From assembly GCA_001600695.1 (NCBI GenBank), contig BCKQ01000001.1:734432-798431 (forward strand): a stretch of 64,000 bases of DNA, written 5' to 3'. The DNA comes from Ascoidea asiatica. Its lineage: Eukaryota > Ascomycota > Saccharomycetes > Ascoideales > Ascoideaceae. The translations under genes and the position numbers were made by a program. Within the stretch, counting starts at the first letter, position 1. Every line of letters begins with the position of its first letter. Below the pieces are notes generated by a model that was not told where the DNA came from, ran no database searches, and saw nothing but the letters and a program-made list of their open reading frames with translations. Shown here piece by piece: positions 1 through 11,100 of this stretch.

Positions 1-3000
1 GTGTTGGAAGATGATACAATTTTCGATATTACTCTTGGTAACAATTTTTTGCTTGTAAATGGATTCAAAATGGAGTCAAGAATAGTGGATGCTAATGCAA
101 ACGATGGTGCTCCAATTAATATGATAATTTCATTCATGATACCAACCTCTACATCTTTTGAACGAACATATTCTTATATTAAACTTTATCCTAAAACTAA
201 AAACTAATCCATCCAGGATATGCTATAACCAAATCAATAAAAAGTGAATATTATGTTATAAAAAAATCGATAGCAACACCACCTGCAGTGAAAGATATAA
301 GTGAACAAGAATTTTACACAATTTGTCCTCCAGAGCTTCGCGAAGGAATTCGAAAACAAATGTCAGCTGAAATTAAATCAAAGAAATTAAGAGAAGTTTT
401 TAAATTTGAAGGGGACATGCCTGGGAAAACAAAAATAGTTCCAATTCATCTAGAATTCAGCAATATTGAACCATGGCAAAACCATCCATATCCAATACCA
501 CTGTCACTTAAAGCTCAAGCTATCGATCAACTACAGGAAATGGTAACAACCGAGCAAGTGAAACACTCAAATTCTAGTTATAATAATCCTGTCTTCTTTA
601 AGAAAAAACCTAATGGAAAATTGAGAATGCTCGAAGACTTAAAAACAATAAATAAGTATGCTACCAAGGCTGTCGGTCTAAGCCACGCTAGTGAAATGGT
701 GGCAATCGAGTTATCAAACTGTAAGTACGCCACGTTAATCGATTTAACTGATGCCTACTCTCAGCTACCAATTGATTCTTCATTTGGAACAAGAACAGCA
801 TTTTTCTCGCCTTTTGGTCAGTTGAAATATACAACTCTTCCACAAGGATTTGTTAATTTACCTTATTTGTTTATGGATGTTATTATGAAGGATTAGCTAA
901 TTTTGCTGATAAAATTCTCCTTTTTGTAGATGATCTAGCAATTAAAGGTGGTTCCAAAACTATATTAGAGGACCCATATTCTGCCATTGAGCATGTGAAA
1001 ATCGTTGCTAATGTGCTATTAGTCCTAAAGAATAACGGTCTAAAGGTCTCTCCATCAAAATTTTATCTATGCAGTAACAACCTTAAATACTTAGGATAAA
1101 AATTTGAAGATGGTAAAAGCAAAATTCCTCAAGAAGCTGTTGAAAAACTAAAAGAACTAAAAAAACCTACAACTATTAAGGAAGTTCGATCCATTCTTGG
1201 GGTGTTAAATTTTTATCGATCGTTTATAAATACTATTGGTTATATTGCTGAACCATTGTATGCTTTACTTAAAGTTAAATCAAATGTCAAAAATACAACA
1301 AAAATTATCGATTCCTGGGACGACTCGTGTTCAAATGCTTTAGAATTATTAAAATCCAAGGTCATTGCTAATGAAGGGCTTGACGGATATCAAGAAACTC
1401 GAACAACTGCTTTAGTTTGCGATGCTAGCTTTAGAGGTTGGTCTGCTATCTTATGTCAACTTGACATACCTTATATTGACTTTGGGAAGATTGATGCTGG
1501 TATGGTATTAAATGCAAAGAAATTTTTACTAAAGTTTGAATCTGGACATTTTTCTGATGGTGAGAAAAATCGTGCGATTCATGATCTTGAAGCCTTGGCT
1601 ATTAGAAGGGGAATAGAAAGATTCAAGTACTATCTCCCTCCAAAAAGAGTAATACTTCCCGATAATAATGCAGCAGTAAAATCTTTAGATAAAATCAATC
1701 CTGCCGCATTTCCCAATACTATTATCAGCAGGGCTTTCACAGTCATATCTCAATTCAATTATAAAATTTTTCTTATCAAAGGTACAGATAACCCAGCTGA
1801 TATATGGTCAAGAATATCCGAAGTATTTGATCCAGACATAGAAGAATCAACGCAAACGCCAATGATTAAAAGAATTGAGTTGGTACAAAATAACACCCAA
1901 GCAATTGATGAAGTTATTAAATCTTTAGGTATTGTTGGTCTACTTAGCTTATTTCAAGAAGTGAAACAATTTATCGAGAATAATTATGTGAATACAGTAA
2001 AAGGTATCCTAGAAAATGAAATAACAATGTATAAGAACATCCCCTATCAAGATATAATTTTATTTTTAACTACTTATCAGATACCTGTGTGGCTAGATGA
2101 AAATACTACAAACCAATCATTAAACTTTATGTCAAAGAAACAATTTATCTCAATTTGCCTTCAATTGGTGGTAAGTGATATGAAATTATACAAACACTTT
2201 AAAGGAACAATACGTTTAGTTGTTACAAATCCAACTATAATTAGTCTCCTTATTTACTATTACTATGAGGGTCATTCCAGTATTACCTCAATCCACCATT
2301 TAGTTAATCGGAAATATTTTATTCCAAAACTTCTGTATATTATTCAAGAACTTCTTAAAACATGTACTGAATGTCAATTATTCTCTTCAATTCCACCTAA
2401 TAAAATCCCTTTAAATTTTAATATTACTGCAGGAATTTTTAACCGAATTATTGTGGATACTGTCTATCTTCCAGAAGCTTATTATGGATTCCGTTACCTC
2501 ACTCTATTTAGAGATGCTCATACACTCTATGTGGAATTGCTTGCTTCAAAAACATTGAGTTCTAAGACACTATCAAAAATTTTCAGAGAAGAAATAATTC
2601 ATCGATATGGTATTCCTGCTGAGTTGATGTCTGATGGTGGGTCTGAATACAATAATAAAAACTTTGATAATGTGTGTGAAACATATGCTATCCACCATAT
2701 TATAACTTTAAGTTATCATCCACAGAGTAATGGTGCAAGTGAAGCTAGTCACTCTTCTGTTCTGAGACCTTTAATGAAGCTTACTGCAGAAAGATGGTCA
2801 GACAACCTAAGTCTTGTATGTTATTATGATAGATGGACTACTCGACGAAGCACAGGGTATAGCCCAGGATTCCTTACTTTTGGATATGAAGCTTCCGACT
2901 ATATTGATAATATTTTAGATTTATTCAATTCAAAGTTAAACAATTTAACTATAGATCAATGGAGTAGTGCTCGAATAGACGCTTTAAAAACAAAGGATAT

Positions 3001-3280
3001 TATTGAAAAAGTTTCTAAATTAAATTCATTAAAAAGGAAAATAGAGGTAAAACTCAAGTTTGATGAATCATTTAAAGTTACTCTATCAACATTTCAAACC
3101 AATGACTTAGTGATTGTAAGAGGTATGATATGGAATAAGGGAGCTCAAAAAAAGAAATATCCAAAATGGTTAGGCCCTTATAAAATCCATAAAATATTAG
3201 ACAAAACAGTATTTCTAAAAGAACTTACGAAATCTGCTCTCACCAAGCATTACACTATGGATCAGCCCAAATTGTTTTGA
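1..3280 (+). pseudogene. Ty3/gypsy-type retrotransposon pol remnant (protease C-end, RT, RNase H, integrase), disrupted
   Basis: The window opens inside a pol gene. Frame 1 (1-204) carries a retropepsin C-terminal motif (LGNNFLL). Reverse transcriptase begins in frame 3, about 210-890 (LPQGF near 840), and continues in frame 2 with the FVDD catalytic box at about 923-934. RNase H follows, with VCDAS, LEALAI, LPDNN and NPADIWSR carrying the expected D-E-D-D residues. Integrase has an HHCC zinc finger (2270-2380), the D,D,E triad (IIVDT, LMSDGGSEY, HPQSNGASE) and a C-terminal GPYKI motif. The domain order PR-RT-RH-IN is that of Ty3/gypsy (Metaviridae). Lesions are a frameshift near 190-213, a frameshift near 885-893 and an in-frame TAA at 1097-1099. 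RNase H and integrase remain open from 1202 to 3280. The left end lies outside the window, so gag is not seen. It is a dead or dying copy and its RT cannot be made in one piece. Confidence 0.9.
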
Positions 3281-3327
3281 ACTCCAAGTAATGACTCCAA
3301 TTTGGAAACTTTTACAAAAGGGTAGTC

Positions 3328-3770
3328 TGTTAACAGAAATGCTTTAACAGTCATTTCTGACCTCCCTTCCTATAATACTGAGTTATGATCCCGTAATTAT
3401 TTTTGTGTTTCAATTTTTTGTTTCAAATGTTATTATGTGTTTCAATTCTTTGTTTCATATTTTATTACTTGACTACTTTGTTATTTATTTTTTTAAATTT
3501 TAGTGTTTGTTTATTTATTTCTCCATTAGGTAGACCTTTGTTTACATTTCAAAGCCAGCATGATCTATAAAAAGATATTGAAACGATTATAATTATTTTA
3601 ATTTCATTTTAATTTATTTTTTAAATTATTATTAATTTTTATTATTTATATAAGATGTCAAATAACTTAATAATTTCACTTTCCCCTTCCTTAATTTAAG
3701 CAACTAAACAATTTGAAAATAAGTTAGGACTTTATCTGCTTCTTATTTTGCAGTTTTATGTTCAACATAA
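3328..3770 (+). mobile_element. Possible 3' LTR of the retroelement
   Basis: A purine run (AAAAGGG, 3316-3322) lies 45 bases after the integrase stop, where a polypurine tract is expected. Five bases on, the sequence TGTTAACA begins at 3328. A near-copy, TGTTCAACA, ends at 3770, so the two could be the TG...CA ends of an LTR of about 440 bp with a TATAAAAA box near 3568. No second LTR copy is in the window to compare, the ends are imperfect and the interior is low-complexity AT. The boundaries are a guess. Confidence 0.3.
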
Positions 3771-3879
3771 GGACACGACTTTTTTTATTGATAATTCAAG
3801 TGATATTTCTATTATTAATAAAACTAAAAGAATGTTTCAAAACTCAATGAATGCAAGTGCAAATCATATAATCATTTCA
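3700..3879 (+). pseudogene. Retropepsin-like fragment, second retroelement scrap
   Basis: An open frame after a TAA reads through the string FFIDNSSDISIIN, which resembles the catalytic D-[TS]-G core of retroviral-type aspartic proteases (FLIDTGSDISII-like), with Asn/Ser in place of Thr/Gly. It runs about 60 codons and then dissolves into an A-tract. It cannot be the protease of the element to its left, whose pol gene ends upstream. It would therefore be a relic of another copy, or a tandem insertion. It overlaps the proposed LTR end, so at most one of the two calls is exactly right. Chance similarity in AT-rich DNA is possible. Confidence 0.3.
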
Positions 3880-6063
3880 AAAAAAAAAAAAAAACAATTT
3901 ACTATAAGAAGCTTTAATCTTTTTTTTTTTTTCTTTTTAATTTTATTAATTTTTGAATTATCATCATTCAATTTGTTTTTAACAACCTCAACTTATTAAT
4001 AAATATTATTTTTTTATATTGAATTAAAAAAATCTGACTTTTGTAAGCAATACCACGGATTTTTAATTACTTATGTATTGACACTTTTCTGTATGTCACC
4101 TTAATTAGAGCAAAAAGAAGTAAATCTTATTAGAAATTACGAGTCAAAGTAGATTAATTATACAATAAATCAATTATTTACAATCGGTAGAAGTCAAATT
4201 ATAAATAAGTTCTAAGTAAGATTAGATTTGCTTGAAAGAAAAATTCAGTAGCTTCTGCTAGTTGTGAAGCTCATTTACCTCACACAACAAGTTTTATAAA
4301 GAATGCAATTGGTAAGATTAACTTGATAATTATGAATTTAATAATTTGAATAATACTCAGTGATTTTTATTGAAAAGTAAAAAGCTACACACTTATTACG
4401 CTTATTTTTATTTTCTCAGTAGCAATGCATGCTTTTCCAATTCTATTTCATTAAGTAAAAAAAGAGATTGACTATGTTAAGATCCTGTTATTCCAAGCTT
4501 TAACTTGCTCACAAAGTATACAATTGAATATTTTGTAAAACAAGCTTATTTACGGAAAGGTCAACTTCAGGAATTAGAATTAATTTAAGAGATTCAATAA
4601 ATAAGTAAATATTAACTTATACTATCGCTTTTATGCAATAACATTTGCTTTACTTGAACTATGTAAAATAAACTTTTATTTTAGTTTAGTTGCAACTTAA
4701 TTAAAACTAAATATTTCATTTTCAATTTTTTCTTTTAGCCAAAAGTATAAACTGAAATATTTTTAATCAATTTTTTTTTTTGAATATTCTCTTTTTCTTT
4801 TTTTTTTTTTCTTATTAATAACTTCAGTAAATCTACACACATTTGAGCTACTCTTATTCACAAAACTAAAGTAACTGATCTTCATTGATTAAGTTACTAG
4901 TTGGAGAATACAGTATTATCTTGCACTTTCATTGGTTACCTTGGAAAGATTAATTTGCTTGCATTTCAATTCATTCTTGCGTTACCGGTATGATATAATT
5001 ATTCTAAATTCCCAAAAAAAATGCTTTATTCTACAAATAGAAAATTATGTAAAAAATTTTAAAATGTTAGTATAACTTTTATATTATTGGATGCTACTCT
5101 TAGACTTTTACACAGTAATAGGCTAGTGCAGTACTTTGAAGTATTTTTATTATTAATGTTTTTCATATTATGTAAAGTTTATAAAAATAAAAATAAAAAT
5201 AAAATTTTTAACCAATTTGTCTTAGATATTATTTTTGTTAGAAAATAAATTCAAATATAGTAACACTACTAGTTATCAAGAAAAAAATCTTCCCAAAGTA
5301 AATCTTCAACCTCTTGAAAACTTTTTGAATTTATATTTTTTTGTATTAAGAATCTGAAGATTATTCATTAAAAGTTTTTAAAATGTTTGTAAAATAGTTG
5401 TAACGTTGAAAAAAATTGAATTAAACAACTCGTCACATTGATGGTTCTTGCTTATGCTACCAATAGTGTACAAAAAAATTGTTTACGTTATACTTGAATT
5501 TTTGCTCATTTACTTAAAAGAAAAAAAAATTTTAGTTGCATAGGTTACTTTATTCAATAAAGACGAGTAAAAAGTGAAACCAATTTTTGAACTCATTTTG
5601 ATTGATTTGATATTCGAATAGTGTCTTAATTCATTGTTAAAATCTAATTTATAAGAAGTTAATTGCACGAAGACTGTGCAAATAGTGTACTGTGGATTAT
5701 TATTAAAAAATTGAAATTTTTTTTCTTCTGAACTGAAATAATTAATACAACTCGTAGTCTACAATAATTTTAAAATTTAATACAGTACACAGATCTTTTA
5801 CAAGATACGAGCTCACCAAAAAATTTCAATATATATTAAACTATTTCCCCTTCCTAATGAACATCATTAAACTTTTGTCATTTGTTTCTACTTTTTTGAT
5901 ATTACTAAGAATAACTTCTAAAAATTTGTAATACTAGTATATATAAATATATAGCTATTTATATTCAAGAAATATAATTATAAACCAGGTTACTATAAAT
6001 TGTATTGATAATACAACTCAAAAGAACTACGAAAATATATATCCCCTTTATCAACCTAATAAG
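3880..6063. other. Intergenic AT-rich DNA
   Basis: No gene is supported here. The stretch has A- and T-tracts, scattered stops in all frames and a lone TACTAAC on the minus strand (5066-5072) with no matching donor or coding exons. The last few hundred bases are presumably the promoter and leader of the transcription factor that starts at 6064. Confidence 0.6.
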
Positions 6064-8406
6064 ATGTCATCGTCAATAAACATGACTGAGCCATTTACAT
6101 TATCTTCTTTACCTATCAATATTGAATATCAAATACCTGAAAATATGGTTGAAAATTTTCCTAGTCCTACTCCAATAAGTCAATTATATTCAAATTCCAA
6201 CATATCAAGTGAACAGATTCATAGCCAAAATCAAAAACAAAATCAGACCCAGAATCAAACCCAAAGCAATAATCAGAATCAAATTTTCGCAAATCAGCAA
6301 ATTCAGGGTATAAATACATCTCAGAACCAATCACAAAATCAAGATAAAGCCCAAATTACAGCGTATTCATCAAACCCAAACACATATGCCCCAATAAATA
6401 CCGAAGCAGTTTCTTCCTTTACATTAATATCTGACCAATTAAACAATCAGCTAACAGATAATTTTACCAATCAAAATAACAATATCGATTTCAATTTCAA
6501 TAATTTACCTCTTTCCAATAATATTCTGACAAACTTTAGTAATATCAATAATGATAATACTTCCAATGGTTTCAATAATGTAACTAGAAATCAGACCAGC
6601 ATCTGTACTAAGAACAATGGGGAAATAATGGAAGAAAATATCAATAATTCTCTCCAAGATAGTTCAAGCAATATTAATATAAATACTGGAAATGATAATT
6701 TGAATTTGAATTCAAGTGTTAATCTTGCTTCAGGATTTTCGAATGCTGGTGGTTGCAGTAGCCTCATCTCTTATACAGATTCAAACTTGGTTTCGAATCT
6801 AGGTGCAATTCAGGATATTCTGGCAATAAGATCTTCAGTTGATGAAGTTTATTCAAAGGTAAGTCAGCTTGAGGGTAAAATGCAAGAGAATGATAAAACA
6901 TATTCGCTGATTCTAAAGCAATTGAAACTACAGAATGTTTTGTTTCTTGAATTTTTCAAATCTCAAAATGATTCATCTTCAAAAATATTTAATAAAATGA
7001 AAAATCTAACAGATTCAATAGATGAAGAATCCTCTATATCAGGTAAGAAGTATGAATCAAGACACTCTAGTCTGCATTTCAAAAATAATAATAACAATAA
7101 TAACATGGAAAATGATACAAACAACAAAAGTTTCAGCTCGAATAATAAAGAAAAGTTTGATATTGACTTAGCTTCAACAATAAACTCCAATGGCAGCATT
7201 CATTCTAACTTTTCCAAAAATCTATCTTTTCGAAATTATGGATCATTGTCGAGTGATTCTCTGATAATTCAAACAAATTCTCCCAGTCTTTCTTCTCCAG
7301 CTAGTTCAATTGACTCATTCTATGTTTATCAGGGAACTAAGGATGCATTCAAAATAAACTTCAATAATGTTACCAATAATAGTCTTAGTCTTAAAAATAT
7401 CAATGGTTGGAAAACTAATAATGGTCTAAATAATATGGTAAACTTGAACAGTATTTCTTCAAATAATTCCGATAAATGCTATACTGACAATCAAGTATCT
7501 TATAAAGACAATAAAAATGATAATAAAAATAACCGACAAAACCAAACACCTATAGATAATAATTATCCAGATAAAGAAGTTATAGCAGGAAATTCCAATT
7601 TTTCTGAAGACTCCCAAAAAATCAATTCAAATTCAGAAGAAAATATACACAATAGCTTGAAAAATAATCAAAATGATAACATTACATCCAAGAAAAGTAA
7701 ACAGAATAAAACAACAAAAGCACTCAACATGCTAAAAGATTTATCAACTACCGATGTTAATATTATTGAATCTAAGAGAAAAATTGAACAAGGTCCACGT
7801 ATTTTAAAAGGAAAAAAATGTTTAGAATTAGGTGAAAATAATTCTGAGACTGAGATTTTATCTTCAACTTCAATGAATAAAGGTAGAAAAAATAGATTTG
7901 TTTCAAAGATTATCAACTCGAATGTGTCTCCTAATTTGAATTTAAATTTAAATTCATCTACAAGAAGTTTAAGTAGTAATAGTCCCAAAACTGTTTTATT
8001 CAATTCTAATGGTAATGGTAGAAAAAGACTGTCTACTACAGAAAAGGACTCACAACCATTATACAAATTACTTAAATTATCTGATTCTATTGATGATATA
8101 ATTCGAGAATATTTATATGGTATTAATGGTGGACCTTCAATAAAATCACTTGAATTAACACATGGACCAAGATGGCGTGGAGGTGCTCATCATCCAGTTT
8201 CAAAGAAATATGGTAGAATGAAATCAATTTATCATGCAGTTGAAGTTGGATTAAAAAAGGGCTTTGATGTTCCTGAAATAGTTGAAAAGCTTGAAGGAAG
8301 AAGAAAATACTATAGAGATGGGGTTGCTTTAAAGAAAAGTATAACGTGGTTACAGGATAATGTTCCCGAGGAGTTGATAGAAGAAATATCAAATAATTCC
8401 TGGTGA
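6064..8406 (+). CDS. Gcr1/Hot1/Msn1-family transcription factor (GCR1_C DNA-binding domain)
   Basis: A 780-aa nuclear regulator. The last ~100 residues (about 680-770) form the GCR1_C domain, with an acidic helix, INGGPSIKSLE, a WRGG turn and a basic RRKYYRDG segment. This DNA-binding module is shared by yeast Gcr1 (glycolytic genes), Hot1 (osmostress) and Msn1. A hydrophobic heptad region near residues 255-300 (VDEVYSKVSQLEGK onwards) looks like the coiled coil that mediates dimerisation in this family. The rest is Asn/Gln/Ser-rich and disordered, as expected for activation regions. Several CTG codons lie at heptad hydrophobic positions, fitting Leu decoding. The ATG at 6064 is the first in frame and follows a long AT-rich leader. 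Which paralogue it corresponds to cannot be settled from the domain alone. The window also holds a glycolytic gene (enolase), a possible target. Confidence 0.8.
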   Translation: MSSSINMTEPFTLSSLPINIEYQIPENMVENFPSPTPISQLYSNSNISSEQIHSQNQKQNQTQNQTQSNNQNQIFANQQIQGINTSQNQSQNQDKAQITAYSSNPNTYAPINTEAVSSFTLISDQLNNQLTDNFTNQNNNIDFNFNNLPLSNNILTNFSNINNDNTSNGFNNVTRNQTSICTKNNGEIMEENINNSLQDSSSNININTGNDNLNLNSSVNLASGFSNAGGCSSLISYTDSNLVSNLGAIQDILAIRSSVDEVYSKVSQLEGKMQENDKTYSLILKQLKLQNVLFLEFFKSQNDSSSKIFNKMKNLTDSIDEESSISGKKYESRHSSLHFKNNNNNNNMENDTNNKSFSSNNKEKFDIDLASTINSNGSIHSNFSKNLSFRNYGSLSSDSLIIQTNSPSLSSPASSIDSFYVYQGTKDAFKINFNNVTNNSLSLKNINGWKTNNGLNNMVNLNSISSNNSDKCYTDNQVSYKDNKNDNKNNRQNQTPIDNNYPDKEVIAGNSNFSEDSQKINSNSEENIHNSLKNNQNDNITSKKSKQNKTTKALNMLKDLSTTDVNIIESKRKIEQGPRILKGKKCLELGENNSETEILSSTSMNKGRKNRFVSKIINSNVSPNLNLNLNSSTRSLSSNSPKTVLFNSNGNGRKRLSTTEKDSQPLYKLLKLSDSIDDIIREYLYGINGGPSIKSLELTHGPRWRGGAHHPVSKKYGRMKSIYHAVEVGLKKGFDVPEIVEKLEGRRKYYRDGVALKKSITWLQDNVPEELIEEISNNSW

Positions 8407-9879
8407 AATTTGTTCAAAAAGTATAATATTCAGTTCTTTCGATATGATTTTACGTTTTTTTTCTTTTGTAAAAAATATTATTATGTGTTGTTATAAATTA
8501 TTATCATAGACTTTTTTTTAATTTTGATTTCTATCATTATATTTCATTATCTTTTATATTCTTTTATTTTTTCTTTATTTATTCTATTGTTACCTAAAAA
8601 GTTTCAATCTGCTAGTTCTATTCTTATTTTTTTTAATATTTTGTGATATACTTTTGTTGTCTTTTAGATTATTCATTTCAATTATGTTTTTTATATTTTA
8701 TCCTTTTTGTTGTTTTTTAACAAATTTTATGCAAATAATAATAAATTTATCCCTCTTTATTCATTTCTTTACATATATTGAATAAAATAGTTGTATCGTG
8801 ATTATAATTGAATACTTTACTAATAATAATAATTTAATAATAATAGTGATGAAAATTAATAGAAATGTAATTATGGGTTAATAATTCATAAATTATTCAA
8901 TAAAAGTTGAGATTTTATAACATAATGAAACAGAAATTCAATTAAATTACATATTTTCTTTTAAAATATAACTAAAAAAAAAATTAATATTGATAGTAAC
9001 AATATTGTAATGGTTATAATTATTCCAGAAACTTCAAAATCATTTTCATAATAATTTTAGCTTTTAATTTTTATTTATTAAACTTTTGAGTACTTGTAAA
9101 AAGGATTTTTTTTATGAAATGTTAGCTTTTATGTTTTAAACGTCATTAATATCGCCTAAGATATATACTTTTTATAGTAAATTCATACTCTTTCAGAACA
9201 TTAATTAATGAAAATAGAACATGATAGTAATATTATAAATGGCTTAGAGATTATTTATTTCTTGAAAATTTAAATTTGAGTAAAAAAGATCTTTACAATA
9301 GTTTACTTAAGTATAAGGAAACTTTTTCTTAAAGTTGAAGCAATTTTTAGATTTATTTCTTTTACTAGTGGAACTTAAGAATAAGTAAAAAACAATTTAC
9401 AAATAAGAACCTTTAGGTATAATTAACCGAATCAATGTTGAATATTTTTTATCTCTCCAAAATAAAGTGTGTGAATCTTTGGATTAAGAAATGGAATTTT
9501 GAATGATCTACTGTATTTATTGACTGTATCAGTAGTAAAGTTGATGAGAAAAGATAAATCCAAGAGATTTTAAGACTATGCCCACTAATTAGTGGGCGTA
9601 CAATTATCTCAAAATGGCATTTTTAATATTTTTATCATAAAATATTGCAACAATGTAGTCTAAAATAGAATATCAAACTCTTTTGAAACACCGGTGATTC
9701 TCATAACAATTTAAGAAGACAAAAGAAACCAAAAGCTTGAGAAAAAGCATATTAGTCGTGGAATATTCTATCTTATAACAACATAATTTTCAATAATGAT
9801 TAATTAGTAAGAAATTATTAATAGTTTGTGAAAAGATCGACTGCAATGAGTGGGCTATATTTTTTAAAAAGGGCTATCA
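8407..9879. other. Intergenic AT-rich spacer with one perfect palindrome
   Basis: This is 3' flank of the transcription factor followed by AT-rich DNA without coding potential. The only ordered element is the 18-bp palindrome at 9580-9597, listed separately. Confidence 0.6.
9580..9597. promoter_or_regulatory. Perfect 18-bp palindrome GCCCACTAATTAGTGGGC
   Basis: The sequence is identical on both strands. A half copy, AGTGGGC, recurs at 9849-9855. In DNA this AT-rich, a GC-flanked perfect palindrome is unlikely to be random and could be a site for a dimeric DNA-binding protein. It is about 1.2 kb downstream of the transcription factor and 1.5 kb upstream of the Ish1-like gene. No factor is assigned. 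Confidence 0.4.
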
Positions 9880-10490
9880 CTCCATATCACACTCCATTTC
9901 TCACTTGATTCTGGCTTCATGTTGTCTTCAAAGTGAATTCAAAATGAATTCATATATGGGGCTATTTATGAAAAAGCTGTAGCCATTTTATGCATTCACA
10001 AAACTTTAGCAGTGCCATAACGCAGCCACCGTTTTAAGCGTAGATGCAGGCACCTGGTGGGCAAATGAACTTTAAAAAACAGAGCGCCCAAATATCACAG
10101 GTTTTGTCCCGTTTCTCAAAGCACGCTGCATGATCTAGCAGATGATTTGCACTCTTTACTTGGCTAAAATGCAGATCTGTTAGGTTATGAGGGCTTCGGC
10201 AGATTAACGTTTCTCACTGTCAAAATAATTCAATGGTTCAATTCGCCCAAATCCGCTGGCTGGAAATTTCAAACTAGTGGCTGAGCAAGTGACTGATAAT
10301 TGTAGAGGTGTTTTAAAAGCGCAATTGTGGCTTGATTAGGGGCTAAAATATGTGGCGGTGCTTGAATCATCTGATTTACCCAAATTAAACCCACTGCGCT
10401 GGTTTCAAGTGATTCTTCTCGGATGACACGCGGCAAACACGAGAATAACCGAAACAAATTTCATCGTCCAGAAAACTGAGTCACTGATTG
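9880..10490. promoter_or_regulatory. GC-richer upstream island of the Ish1/Msc1-like gene
   Basis: A 600-bp block clearly richer in G+C than its surroundings, lying 0.6-1.2 kb upstream of the 11101 start. It includes two copies of CGCCCAAAT (10083 and 10244 regions). Short open frames on both strands are broken by stops and show no recognisable protein. I read it as an upstream regulatory island like those in front of other genes here, not as a gene. Confidence 0.35.
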
Positions 10491-11100
10491 TTTGGTAATA
10501 TTCAAATATGAGTTAAATTCAGAGATAATTTTGTTCTAGAAATAGAAATATTCATGATCATAAACGAAATTGAAATAATGTTAGATAATATTCTTACTTA
10601 TTCATCTTAATTCAATTCCTGAAACTATTCTTCTTCAACTAAAGTCATTGTGATTTTGGTTTTACTCCTTGGGTCAAATATTAATAGTTATTTGGCATAT
10701 TCAATTCTCCTTTTTTTCTTTTGATTCAACAATAATTTATTGAACACATTCATCAAACATATCTTAATTTCCAACGATTGTTTCATCACTTTTCTTCTCA
10801 AGATTATTTTGTTAGTGTTGTATTTAACTCTTAAAAGGATCTAGGTTTCTAAAGAACAACTATACTTTAAATTAATATATTCTTAATTTTTGTCTTGTTG
10901 GAGTTTATCCCCCTTTTTCTTTTTTTCTGTTTTCTATTAAACAAACAAGATTTCCTTTAAAGAAGATTACTTTAAAATCAATTCAAATCAATACATTTCA
11001 TATCAGTTCAATTCAAGTTTCCAATAAATTAAAATCAAGCTCGTATTATAACTAAAATTCAATCTAATTATAACTAAACCAGAGATTTGAAGAAATAAAA

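Noticed and set aside
5066-5072. TACTAAC on the minus strand as sign of a spliced gene
   Set aside because: No donor upstream and no coding sequence on either side.
6064-8406. CUG-Ser genetic code for the organism
   Set aside because: CTG codons fall at hydrophobic heptad positions here and at conserved hydrophobic positions in the DUF4112 gene, fitting Leu; not fully excluded.
10225-10260. GGTTCAATTCG as a tRNA B-box
   Set aside because: No matching A-box, no acceptor or anticodon stem can be folded around it; no tRNA found elsewhere either.
10269-10457. 62-codon minus-strand frame and overlapping plus-strand frame in the 10-kb island
   Set aside because: Both strands are partly open because the block is GC-richer; neither has a family motif or good start context.
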